Positions 7,228 to 14,907 of a DNA stretch of 30,377 nucleotides are shown piece by piece; position 1 is the first letter of the stretch; every line of letters starts with the position of its first letter. Made by a program: the position numbers and the translations under genes. The notes beneath the pieces were generated by a model, which did no database searches, was not told where the DNA came from, and was given only the letters and a program-made list of their open reading frames with translations. This stretch comes from JAAYHG01 sp012735455. Lineage in GTDB: Bacteria; Bacillota; DTU030; DUMP01. The stretch covers positions 1-30,377 of the forward strand of contig JBMNIX010000007.1 in NCBI GenBank assembly GCA_050951365.1, written 5' to 3'.

Positions 7228-8799
7228 CTACCCCTTGGCTCGGGAAAGGAGAGAATTAAGCGTCCGAGGCAGTGCCCGTATTACGTCTCCGGCGGTAAAG
7301 CCAATTTCTCCACCCACTTCATCCCGCACTAGATCACCCGCCAGCCCGTGACAAAAAACAGCGGCTACAACTGCCTGTAGAGGCTGCAGGCCCGCCGCCA
7401 AAAAGGCGGTAATGACCCCCGTGAGGACATCCCCTGTACCTCCTGTTGCCAAGCCTGGGTTGCCGGTAGGGTTAATGTAACAGCTGCCGTCCGGCGCCGC
7501 GATTACTGTCCGCGCGCCCTTAAGGACAAGGATTACATTCCAGTCCTGCGCCAGATCCCGTGCCAGCGGCAAACGGTGAACTGCCACCTCCGCTGTGGTG
7601 CTGCCTACAAGACGCGCCAGTTCACCCGGGTGGGGCGTTAAGATAACCGGCGCTGCCGCCTCTTTAAGAAGGCCAGTGGCACCAACCAGGGCGTTCAAAC
7701 CATCTGCATCCAGAACCAGTGGCACCGGGCTTTCCCGAACAAGCTGGGCTACCAGATCCGGCAATTCCTCTCCCCGGCCAAGGCCCGGTCCCACCCCTAA
7801 GGCATCGGCCCGGGTTGCCCGCTCCAGGATAGGTCCAGCGGCTAAAGCAGCCAGGGTCCCATCATCTGCCTCAGGCAGTGGGGTGGTCATAACCTCAGTG
7901 AGCTTGATCTCCATTTGGCTGTGCAAGCTCTCGGGCACCCCCAGAGTCACCAGACCCGCACCTGCCCTTAAGGCTGCGTTGGCTGCCAAACAGGCCGCAC
8001 CGGTAAGGCCAGGGGAACCCCCCACCAAGAAAACACGCCCTCTGCTACCCTTATGTGTGTCGAATCCCCAGGTCGGGAACCAGGCTGCAACTTCAGCCAC
8101 CTCAGTAAGGAACACGCCTGGTCCCTCATCCAGGTAGGCCTCCGCCGGGATTCCAATATCCACCTTTTCTATCTTACCGGCTAGATCAGCCCCGGGGTAA
8201 GTATACAGCCCTATCTTGGGGCGTCCCAGTGTTACGGTGTAAGCTGCCCGAACCGTTGGTCCGGCCACCTCACCTGTATCCGCGTTGAGTCCGGACGGAA
8301 GATCTACAGCCACTACAGGAACAGGCACAGAGTTGATAGCGGCAATAGCAGTTGCTGCCGGTCCCGTCACTGACCCTCTGAGGCCGGTGCCGAACAGAGC
8401 GTCCACCTGTAGGTCCCCTGTTGCCGCAACTACGCGGGCAGCAGCAATCTCCTCAGGCTCCCAAGCCTTGTTTACCGGCACACCTAAACGGCGTAGGATG
8501 GCCAGGTTTTGAGCAGCCGCACCCTTTGGTTCTGCCGTATCAGGGAAGACCAAAAAAACTTCCACGTGGTAGCCAGCTAGGTGAAGGAGCCTTGCTACCA
8601 CATAACCGTCACCGCCGTTGTTACCTCGTCCAGCCCAAACAAACACTCGTCCCCGCCCTGGATGCTCACTTAGGAGACGCAGGCAAAAACGGGCCACTTG
8701 GCGCCCCGCCTCCTCCATGAGCACAACCTCAGGTAGACCGATGTCCTCTATGGTGTAGTTGTCCGCCCGCTTCATCTCAGCTGCCGTTACCAAACGCAT
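7228..8799 (-). CDS. nnr: Bifunctional NAD(P)H-hydrate epimerase / ADP-dependent dehydratase
   Basis: The 523-residue protein repairs damaged nicotinamide cofactors: an epimerase interconverts NAD(P)HX forms and a dehydratase restores NAD(P)H using ADP. Residues 1 to about 215 are the YjeF-N (epimerase) domain, with MEEAGRQVA, AGRGNNGGDGYVVARLL and VDLPSGLNADTG. Residues from about 235 to the end are the ribokinase-like dehydratase domain, with FLVGGSPGLTGA, LVLDADGLNAL, LTPHPGELARL and the GNPGLATGGTGDVLTG motif that holds the active site. Length and domain order are standard for the bacterial fusion. It follows acpS with a gap of 16 nt, a widespread arrangement, and is probably in one operon with it. 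Confidence 0.96.
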   Translation of the reverse strand: MRLVTAAEMKRADNYTIEDIGLPEVVLMEEAGRQVARFCLRLLSEHPGRGRVFVWAGRGNNGGDGYVVARLLHLAGYHVEVFLVFPDTAEPKGAAAQNLAILRRLGVPVNKAWEPEEIAAARVVAATGDLQVDALFGTGLRGSVTGPAATAIAAINSVPVPVVAVDLPSGLNADTGEVAGPTVRAAYTVTLGRPKIGLYTYPGADLAGKIEKVDIGIPAEAYLDEGPGVFLTEVAEVAAWFPTWGFDTHKGSRGRVFLVGGSPGLTGAACLAANAALRAGAGLVTLGVPESLHSQMEIKLTEVMTTPLPEADDGTLAALAAGPILERATRADALGVGPGLGRGEELPDLVAQLVRESPVPLVLDADGLNALVGATGLLKEAAAPVILTPHPGELARLVGSTTAEVAVHRLPLARDLAQDWNVILVLKGARTVIAAPDGSCYINPTGNPGLATGGTGDVLTGVITAFLAAGLQPLQAVVAAVFCHGLAGDLVRDEVGGEIGFTAGDVIRALPRTLNSLLSRAKG

Positions 8800-8815
8800 A
8801 ACACTGCCTCCCTAC

Positions 8816-9214
8816 TTAGGGCCTATTTTTTTGCTCCGCCACAGACAGGGCCACCGCCTGAGCAACAGCGTACTGCCTGGTGTGGGACAAGCTGAGCAAC
8901 ACCCTGCCTACACCCTGCACTTGGGCAGCAGCCAGTGTTAACCCTGTCATTCGTACCAGCGGCCGCCCTGTGTCTAGGGTTACTACTTCAATCTCCTGCC
9001 AGGCAAACCGCCCTAAGCCCAACCCCAGAGCTTTGGCCACAGCCTCCTTAGCTGCAAAACGCGCAGCCAAGGAGCTGTCTTCTTCCTTGCGCCTCGCGCA
9101 GTGCGCCCGCTCCAGCCGAGTGAAGACGCGGGAGAGGAAACGCTCGCCCCAGCGCTCTTTCGCCGCCCGAATGCGTTCTATTTCTACTATGTCTATACCC
9201 GTGCCAACAACCAC
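8816..9214 (-). CDS. acpS: Holo-[acyl-carrier-protein] synthase
   Basis: The product has 132 residues. It transfers phosphopantetheine from CoA to the acyl carrier protein for fatty acid synthesis. It shows GTGIDIVEIERI with the magnesium-binding aspartate at the N-terminus and SSLAARFAAKEAVAKALG with the conserved glutamate, then HTRQYAVAQAVAL at the end. Translation starts at GTG 9214 after AAAGGGAG. The gene heads an acpS-nnr operon and diverges from the LysM hydrolase gene. Confidence 0.96.
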   Translation of the reverse strand: MVVGTGIDIVEIERIRAAKERWGERFLSRVFTRLERAHCARRKEEDSSLAARFAAKEAVAKALGLGLGRFAWQEIEVVTLDTGRPLVRMTGLTLAAAQVQGVGRVLLSLSHTRQYAVAQAVALSVAEQKNRP

Positions 9215-9409
9215 CTGTTTCTCCCTTTCTCTAGGACCTGCCTTTTCTTGGCTGTATTATACCAAATCGACATCTTTGCTACTACCTGTACTACATCCTT
9301 ACAATATCTTGGTAGGTACCCCAATTATTTTCATCTGGGAGAAGGAAACACCGCAACACTGTCGAATACTATAATGCCAAATAAGTTGCCGGGAAGGCGG
9401 GTATTTTCT

Positions 9410-10354
9410 ATGCCAAAGAGCCAACCTATCTTCAGGTTGATAAGTGGCACCGACCTTAAGCTTGGCCTGGCCACAGCTTCGGCCATCGCCATACTGGGAA
9501 GCACACCGGCCTACGCTGCTGTACATACCGTTGTACCCGGGGAAACTCTCTGGACTATCAGCCGCCACTATGCCATCACTGTAAGCTTCCTTCAATCTAC
9601 TAACGGACTGGAAGACACGATCATCTATCCAGGACAAAAGTTAATTGTGCCGGATAAGAAAGCCTCTGCTGCAGAGGCTGCACTTGCTGCAGCCGTTGCC
9701 GATAATAACGACGAAGCAGTCTCTGAAACAGACACAGTCACCACCGATGGCACAACAGAGGCCACTGAGTCCGAAGAATCTGGCCTCGAAGTAACCTACA
9801 CTGTGGTTAAGGGCGACACCCTGTACGGCATTGGACAAAAATACGGCGTCACCGCTGAGGCCATAATGGCCACCAACAACTTGGCCACCACGGAAATTCA
9901 TCCAGGCCAGGTGCTGGTAATTCCGAAACCCCCAAGCGAAGAGACACGGACCGGTGTATCCTCAAGGGGTGAGGCTGAAAGAAGCGAGCGGGCCACGTCT
10001 CTTCTGGATATCGCCAATTCCCTCAAGGGAAAACCGTATCGCTACGGTGCCTCAGGGCCCGAGGCCTTTGACTGCTCCGGCTTTACCGCCTATGTCTTTG
10101 CCCAGGCAGGAAAAGACCTGCCCCACAATTCAGCCAGTCAGTTCAACCTGGGGCAAGCGGTACAAAAGGACGACCTGGAACCAGGTGATCTTGTCTTCTT
10201 CGGTTACTACGGCAGCCGCGATATTCGTCACGTGGGTATTTACACCGGGGGCAACATGTTTATCCACGCCTCTACCTCCGGCGGCGTGAAGTACTCTTCC
10301 ATGGCAGAAGGGTACTACGCTAAGAACTACAAGGGGGCCAAACGCATCCTCTAG
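9410..10354 (+). CDS. Secreted cell-wall hydrolase: two LysM domains and NlpC/P60 endopeptidase
   Basis: The start at ATG 9410 is preferred because GGGAAGGCGG lies upstream and a signal peptide follows; another ATG at 9374 lacks a nearby ribosome binding site. The protein has 314 residues. A signal sequence ends near residue 36 (STPAYA-A). LysM repeats at about 38-81 (HTVVPGETLWTISRHY) and 128-171 (YTVVKGDTLYGIGQKYGV) bind peptidoglycan and are joined by an acidic Ser/Thr-rich linker. An NlpC/P60 domain from about 195 has the catalytic Cys222 in DCSGF, His274 in HVGIY and His286. Such enzymes cut peptide stems of peptidoglycan during growth or sporulation. A bidirectional terminator follows. 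Confidence 0.93.
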   Translation: MPKSQPIFRLISGTDLKLGLATASAIAILGSTPAYAAVHTVVPGETLWTISRHYAITVSFLQSTNGLEDTIIYPGQKLIVPDKKASAAEAALAAAVADNNDEAVSETDTVTTDGTTEATESEESGLEVTYTVVKGDTLYGIGQKYGVTAEAIMATNNLATTEIHPGQVLVIPKPPSEETRTGVSSRGEAERSERATSLLDIANSLKGKPYRYGASGPEAFDCSGFTAYVFAQAGKDLPHNSASQFNLGQAVQKDDLEPGDLVFFGYYGSRDIRHVGIYTGGNMFIHASTSGGVKYSSMAEGYYAKNYKGAKRIL

Positions 10355-10361
10355 AAGTTAG

Positions 10362-10400
10362 AAAAAAGTTCCGGTGCTGGGCAGCACCGGAACTTTTTTT
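10362..10400. terminator. Strong bidirectional Rho-independent terminator
   Basis: AAAAAAGTTCCGGTGCT (10362-10378) pairs with its complement at 10383-10400 around a short loop, with A and T runs at both ends. It therefore serves both the LysM hydrolase (plus) and degV (minus), which converge here. Confidence 0.92.
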
Positions 10401-10411
10401 GCTTTTTCATC

Positions 10412-11263
10412 CTAGCGATGGAAAAACACCGCTAAGCAGCCGGGGCCGGTATGGGTACCAATGGTAGCCGAGATCTCCCCGACAATAATCTCTTTTGCAT
10501 TAAAGCGTTCCCGGATGGCATGTTCCAGCTCTGCTGCCGCTTCCGGTACGTGGCCGTGGGCGATACCCACCACCTGATCAGAAAGGTTCTTTCCCTCCGC
10601 AGCCATGATTTCCAGCAGACGTCTCACCGCCTTGCGCCGTCCGCGCACCTTTTCTTTCACCACAATATGCCCCTCCCTGTCCAGCTCAAGGATGGGCTTA
10701 ATCTCCAAGACAGTCCCCAGTAAGGCTTTGATCCGGCTGATCCGGCCTCCCTTACGCAGGTTCTCCAGGGTATCCACAGTAAAAACAGAGGCCAGGGAAG
10801 AGATCATCCCACGGAGGTTTTCAACGATTTCCTGCCCGCTTTTCCCCTGCTCGGCAAGCCTGACGGCCTGCAGTACCAAAAGGCCTTCCCCCGTAGCTGC
10901 TGTGCGCGAGTCCACCAGGTGGACCCTGCGCTGCTCCTCTTTGTTCAGGCTATGGTAGGCTGCCTGTGCACTCTCAAAGGTGCCGCTTAATCCCGACGAT
11001 AGGGTCACCACCACTACCTCATCGCCTGCAGCCAGGGCTTCCTGCATGAGTACGAGAAAAGCATGAGGCGAAGGTTGAGCGGTCATGGGCAGGTCGCCGC
11101 CCTGTGCCAGGCGATCATAGAATTCATCTCTAGTCAAGTCAACTCCGTCCGTATAGGTACGGTCGGCAAAAGTAACGGACAGCGAAGCAAACTTAATATT
11201 GTGCGCCTTAAAGAGCTCAGACGGCAAATCACAAGCAGAGTCTGTTATCACCCGGACCGGCAT
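10412..11263 (-). CDS. DegV-family fatty-acid-binding protein
   Basis: The product has 283 residues, the usual length. DegV/FakB proteins hold a fatty acid and present it to the kinase FakA. The sequence starts PVRVITDSACDLP and has the LSSGLSGTFESA loop, VDSRTAATGEGLL, DTLENLRKGGRIS and a C-terminal IGTHTGPGCLAVFF, all family signatures. ATG 11263 (5 nt after GGGTGGGAG) or the adjacent ATG 11266 is the start; a longer frame to 11383 runs back into the MATE gene. It lies about 80 nt downstream of the MATE gene on the same strand and ends at a shared terminator. Confidence 0.93.
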   Translation of the reverse strand: MPVRVITDSACDLPSELFKAHNIKFASLSVTFADRTYTDGVDLTRDEFYDRLAQGGDLPMTAQPSPHAFLVLMQEALAAGDEVVVVTLSSGLSGTFESAQAAYHSLNKEEQRRVHLVDSRTAATGEGLLVLQAVRLAEQGKSGQEIVENLRGMISSLASVFTVDTLENLRKGGRISRIKALLGTVLEIKPILELDREGHIVVKEKVRGRRKAVRRLLEIMAAEGKNLSDQVVGIAHGHVPEAAAELEHAIRERFNAKEIIVGEISATIGTHTGPGCLAVFFHR

Positions 11264-11345
11264 CATGGCTCCCACCCTTCCCGTAATCTGCAACAGGGAT
11301 TTATCTGTAATTTCGCCGTGCTGTTCTCGATTCCTCCTGTAAACT

Positions 11346-12734
11346 CTAGTCTTCCCCAGAATCACCGCCGGACCTCTTGACAATGGCCCGCCTTTTCCAA
11401 ATCCCGGTGCGATAATAACCTAGCTGGAGCAGGAAGCTGACCATAGGACTTATCATGACAGCTATCCACACGCCCCTGATACCCAGAGTAGGATTGCTGG
11501 AGAGGTAAGCAGCCAACGGCACCCGCACAAGCCACAGACCCATTAGAGTGATGGCCATGGTAGCCAGAGTGTCTCCAGCTCCGCGCAAAACACCCCCGAA
11601 AACAAACATCAGGGCGAACGGAACATAAGCAAAAGCATTGTAGCCCAAGTAGGTAGCACCGGCAGCAATAACAGCGCTATCTTTGATAAACACTCCAAGC
11701 AAGCTTTGAGGAATAGACAGGAACAGTAGAGCCACAGCAATGGTGATCCCCCCACCCAGGGCAGCACTCCACTTGACAATCTCGCGCACCCGTTCATACT
11801 TGCCTGCACCCAGGTTCTGACCCACCAGAGCAGAAACCGCTAAACCTACACTCATGGAGGGCATTACAGCGAACTGATCCAGGCGAGCCGCCGCACCAAA
11901 ACCAGCCACTACTGTGCTGCCAAAACGATTAACCAGAGAGCTGATGAAAAGAGCACTCAAAGAAACCAGGACCTGTTGCATCCCTGCCGGCAAACCAATC
12001 TTAAAGGTCAGGGCCATGATTTGCCAATCCGGTTTCCACCAACCTGGTTCCAGGGTCAGCAGCCCGGATTGGCGCACCAGATAGGCAACAGACAAGACGG
12101 CCGAGAACACCTGAGATATCACGGTGGCCAGGGCCACCCCCGCCACACCCATAGCCGGAATAGGCCCGATACCAAAAATGAACAAGGGATCCAAGACAAT
12201 GTTCATGCCAGTAGCATAAGCCAAGAACCGAAGCGAGGTGCGGGAATCGCCCAACCCCCGCAAGATGGAACTGCTGGCATTATACAAGAAGGTGGCGGTC
12301 AGCCCTGTTAAGAAAATACCCATGTATTGACTGGCAAGGGGCAGAACGTCTAAGGGTACATTGATCAGCTGTAGCAAGTGGTCTCGCAGTGTTACCCCTG
12401 CCATCGTAAACACGATACCCATCAAGACCTGCAAGACCAGAGAATTGCTAACCGCGCGCCGAACGCGGCTCATCTGTCCCGCACCGTAATACTGGGCAAC
12501 AAGAGTGGTGGTAGCCATGGTAAGACCCATGACCAAAGCAATTAGTGCAAAGATAATAGGAAATCCCACTGAAACAGCCGCCAATGCTTGCCGGCCCAAG
12601 TACCGTCCTACCCAGAAGCTATCCACCGTGTTGTACATTGCCTGCAGTAGGTTCCCCAGGAACATAGGGGTAGAGAAAAGCAAGAGGTGCCTGGGAATAC
12701 TGCCTTCGGTGAAGTCTGTCATCCTAGCACTCAT
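11346..12734 (-). CDS. MATE-family multidrug/metabolite efflux transporter
   Basis: The product has 462 residues with about twelve membrane segments in two halves. It begins with the family pattern GSIPRHLLLFSTPMFLGNLLQ and AMYNTVDSFWVGRYLG, and the second half carries VSALVGQNLGAGKYERVRE. MATE proteins export cationic drugs or metabolites using sodium or proton gradients; the substrate here is not evident. Its ATG overlaps the stop of the upstream marR-type gene (ATGA), so translation is coupled and expression is probably controlled by that regulator. Confidence 0.94.
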   Translation of the reverse strand: MSARMTDFTEGSIPRHLLLFSTPMFLGNLLQAMYNTVDSFWVGRYLGRQALAAVSVGFPIIFALIALVMGLTMATTTLVAQYYGAGQMSRVRRAVSNSLVLQVLMGIVFTMAGVTLRDHLLQLINVPLDVLPLASQYMGIFLTGLTATFLYNASSSILRGLGDSRTSLRFLAYATGMNIVLDPLFIFGIGPIPAMGVAGVALATVISQVFSAVLSVAYLVRQSGLLTLEPGWWKPDWQIMALTFKIGLPAGMQQVLVSLSALFISSLVNRFGSTVVAGFGAAARLDQFAVMPSMSVGLAVSALVGQNLGAGKYERVREIVKWSAALGGGITIAVALLFLSIPQSLLGVFIKDSAVIAAGATYLGYNAFAYVPFALMFVFGGVLRGAGDTLATMAITLMGLWLVRVPLAAYLSSNPTLGIRGVWIAVMISPMVSFLLQLGYYRTGIWKRRAIVKRSGGDSGED

Positions 12735-13201
12735 TCTTGTTCTCCTCTCCCAAGTCCCGTTGGCGTCTCTTGGACAATAGCATCACTTAGCTTCTCCAGG
12801 CATGCCACCAAAGACACCAATTCCTCTGGGGAAAAATGCCCTAGAACCCGACCCAAGTGCACCTTATATATATCCATTGCCCTGGCCAGGAGTTCTTGTG
12901 CCTTAGGCAACGCCCGTAGGCGGAATACCCTCAGATCGTTGGGATCCGCCACCTTTTCTATTAACCCATCGCGCTCCAATCGCTTAACAATGCCGGACAA
13001 GGTACTTGCCGCCAGCTGAAGTTCCCCTGTGATTTCTGCCAGGGTCGTTTCCCCCTTCTCCGTTATCCTGCGCAGCACAACCATTTGCGGAAAGGTAAGT
13101 CCTTCGGAACAAAGAAGCACGGCGTAATGGCGCTTTAAAGCATGATTAATCTCACGCAGGTGCCGCCCAACCCTCTCAACAGTCCCAACCGGCACAGGCA
13201 T
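12731..13201 (-). CDS. MarR-family transcriptional regulator
   Basis: The protein has about 156 residues. A winged helix-turn-helix is visible: LTFPQMVVLRRITEKGETTL, then AEITGELQLAASTLSGIVKR and RLERDGLIEKVADPNDLRVFRL, which is the MarR wing. ATG 13201 is taken as start; TTG 13207, five nt after AGGGGG, is an alternative. It heads a two-gene unit with the MATE exporter (4-nt overlap). Two palindromes in its promoter region suggest repression of its own operon, relieved by a small ligand. Confidence 0.93.
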   Translation of the reverse strand: MPVPVGTVERVGRHLREINHALKRHYAVLLCSEGLTFPQMVVLRRITEKGETTLAEITGELQLAASTLSGIVKRLERDGLIEKVADPNDLRVFRLRALPKAQELLARAMDIYKVHLGRVLGHFSPEELVSLVACLEKLSDAIVQETPTGLGRGEQE

Positions 13202-13223
13202 TAGCAAGTATCCCCCCTAATCC

Positions 13224-13249
13224 TTCGTACTCGAAACTTCGACATCGAA
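13224..13249. promoter_or_regulatory. Two adjacent palindromes, candidate MarR operators
   Basis: TTCG-TACT-CGAA (13224-13235) and TTCGA-CA-TCGAA (13238-13249) sit side by side just downstream of the predicted -10 element. MarR dimers bind palindromes of this kind. The location over the transcription start fits autorepression. Confidence 0.5.
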
Positions 13250-13250
13250 T

Positions 13251-13279
13251 AGTCTACCACAGCGCTCTGTCGAACTCAA
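13251..13279 (-). promoter_or_regulatory. Promoter candidate of the marR-MATE operon
   Basis: On the minus strand TTGAGT (13279-13274), a 17-nt spacer and TAGACT (13256-13251). Both hexamers match the consensus only partly, but the spacing is ideal and the operator palindromes follow at once. Confidence 0.45.
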
Positions 13280-13342
13280 CATTTATTTCTCCTGACCTTG
13301 CCTCCAGCTACCCTGTCCTTGTAAAGCTGGAGCAAACAAAGC

Positions 13343-13371
13343 AAAAAGGCTCTGACCTTACGGTCAGAACC
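13343..13371 (-). terminator. Rho-independent terminator of the 222-residue orphan gene
   Basis: On the minus strand GGTTCTGACC-GTAA-GGTCAGAGCC is followed by TTTTTGCTTT. It begins only 3 nt after the stop codon of the gene at 13374. Confidence 0.8.
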
Positions 13372-13373
13372 TT

Positions 13374-14042
13374 TCACCTGCCACAAGAACCGTCCCCGCG
13401 GCAGGCACTCTGTTCATATTTGTTAGGGACTTTAAGCTGTAGTACCTTCTCGCCAAGCCACCCGTCATATTTTAGAACGAGATCAGCGAAGATGTGGTAT
13501 TTTAATGCAAGCTGGTATCTCTCCCTAAGTGCGGCGAACAGGTACAGCTCCCGGAGGCTGGAATAATAGGTTTTCCCCAGCCGCCACCTGATTGCTCTCT
13601 CCTTTTGCTGTTTTGTATAACTGGTACCTGCTAGCGCCGCCTCTAGTCGCTCTATATAATACTGCCTGTATCGACCGTTGATCTCATCCCAAAACTCCTG
13701 GAACGTGGGGACGTGGCTATTCCCTTCGAGCAAGGCGTGGAAGAAGTACTGCTGTGCAAAGGGGGTATCGAAGTCTTCTACCTCTTTCAGGGAGTCCCGA
13801 TCAGGGTCAAGATCGCCCAGCGCGTGTCCCCCCTGGCTAGCCCGCTCTATCTCTCTCGTGGTTACTTCAAAAAGCCGCTTATGTACAGTTTTCTTAACCG
13901 CCTCGTTAAACTCTAGTTGCAGCTCCCTATTCCTTCGGTCGCTGTACCTCTTGTGGCGGTTTTCCCAGTTTTGTAGCCTTTGCTTGGCTTCTTCAGATCT
14001 AGCTACCAGTTCATTCACACAGTCCTCGAAACTTACCTCCAT
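13374..14042 (-). CDS. Orphan protein of unknown function, C-terminus formed by a repeat
   Basis: The 222-residue product was not recognised. It is highly charged and mostly helical, with many Arg, Glu and aromatic residues: EEAKQRLQNWENRHKRYSDR near the N-terminus and YHIFADLVLKYDGWLGEKVL near the C-terminus. There is no signal peptide or membrane segment. The last residues (ACRGDGSCGR) are encoded by the 29-nt hairpin repeat at 13377-13405, so the native end has been altered or captured by the repeat. ATG 14042 has GGGAGGAG about 14 nt upstream, which is long. A promoter candidate at 14100-14128 and an imperfect palindrome precede it. The setting beside a recombinase and restriction genes suggests an accessory role; a nuclease or regulator would be speculation. 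Confidence 0.6.
   Translation of the reverse strand: MEVSFEDCVNELVARSEEAKQRLQNWENRHKRYSDRRNRELQLEFNEAVKKTVHKRLFEVTTREIERASQGGHALGDLDPDRDSLKEVEDFDTPFAQQYFFHALLEGNSHVPTFQEFWDEINGRYRQYYIERLEAALAGTSYTKQQKERAIRWRLGKTYYSSLRELYLFAALRERYQLALKYHIFADLVLKYDGWLGEKVLQLKVPNKYEQSACRGDGSCGR
13377..13405. repeat. 29-nt hairpin repeat, copy 1
   Basis: CCTGCC-ACAAGAACCGTCCCCGC-GGCAGG: 6-bp complementary ends around an AGAACCGTCCCC core. Two near-identical copies lie at 25301-25329 and 25336-25364. This copy forms the 3' end of the orphan gene above. Confidence 0.85.
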
Positions 14043-14099
14043 ATTAGTTAGTCGCTCCTCCCTTACAGCAAACCCTTCTCTTTTTGTCGGCGATCTCTA

Positions 14100-14128
14100 T
14101 TAATACGAAAATATCCGGGCATTAACAA
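14100..14128 (-). promoter_or_regulatory. Promoter candidate of the 222-residue orphan gene
   Basis: On the minus strand TTGTTA (14128-14123), 17 nt, TATTAA (14105-14100). Directly upstream at 14131-14149 is an imperfect palindrome, GTAGTTACG-C-CGTAATTAC (8 of 9 pairs), a possible regulator site. Confidence 0.5.
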
Positions 14129-14198
14129 TAGTAGTTACGCCGTAATTACTTCCTAACCGTGATGCCGCAAAGTGCAATGATATCCAGCCATCAGTGCC

Positions 14199-14468
14199 CT
14201 AGCGGGAAAGGCGGTACTTATTACGCCTGGCCTTACCACGGCCGACGATAACCGTTTCAACAAGCCCCTTGGCAATAAGGCTGTGCAGGATGGACCAGGT
14301 TAACCACCCGTCCTGGTAAGACAGCTCAAGGCCAAGCCCGGCCGCTTCCTCTATATCCTTGTTCCCGGCACCGGGCCCCCCGGGCTGGCATTCTGGCATG
14401 CCACGCATGGTTTCAAGGACATGCACCTGCAGCTTTTCTATTAGCTCTGGCCCCCGCAGCTTGGTCAC
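14199..14468 (-). CDS. Small winged-helix-like protein of unknown function
   Basis: The frame encodes 89 residues ending LIAKGLVETVIVGRGKARRNKYRLSR. The helix-then-basic-wing pattern (LTWSILHSLIAKGLVE, RNKYRL) resembles a small winged-helix DNA-binding protein, but no family was recognised. GTG 14468 is the first start and overlaps GGGAGGTG, so the exact start is uncertain. It lies between the recombinase and the 222-residue orphan on the same strand and may be part of the mobile segment. Confidence 0.45.
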   Translation of the reverse strand: MTKLRGPELIEKLQVHVLETMRGMPECQPGGPGAGNKDIEEAAGLGLELSYQDGWLTWSILHSLIAKGLVETVIVGRGKARRNKYRLSR

Positions 14469-14907
14469 CTCCCAACTCTTTCACCTGCGTGCTGAGCGTG
14501 CCTTCAAGCATGTATTCACGCAATCCGGCCCCTCACTGTTCTTTCCGTATTTACTTGGTGAGAGAGAGAACACGGCTAACGCATTCTAGTGTCGGGGGTT
14601 TCTCTATGCATAAAGGAGTAGAGCCTAATCCACTTTAAGCTCTCGTACAGTTCAGGATAAAACTTCGCAGGGTGGTTGAGGTAGCCAGCTTTTTTCGCGA
14701 AGTAAAAGATAAGAACAGGATAGTTTGGCGCGTACAGAGCGACAATAAACGCCACCAGTGTTACATCTGCAGCAAGGCTACAAGGCTAAGAGAGATTCTA
14801 GACCTGCGTTGCCAACAGCCTCAAAGCCTCAAGATAGTAGAGTCCACTGTGTCAGTGGAAAACTTTTTTTCAACAGGTGTTTACAAGCCTCGCGTGCTCG
14901 TGTACCT
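14469..14907. other. Gene-free stretch between the recombinase and the 89-residue gene
   Basis: No convincing gene is seen on either strand. Open frames here lack ribosome binding sites and recognisable features. The only structure is a 7-bp dyad TCCACTG-TGT-CAGTGGA (14843-14859), followed on the plus strand by AAAAC and seven T; no plus-strand gene ends there. Confidence 0.5.

Noticed and set aside
9101..9409. Longer N-terminus for the LysM hydrolase
   Set aside because: This region overlaps acpS and the divergent promoter space; the signal peptide and ribosome binding site fit the start at 9410.
14843..14870. Plus-strand terminator (7-bp dyad, then T run)
   Set aside because: No plus-strand gene precedes it and 4 nt separate stem and T run.
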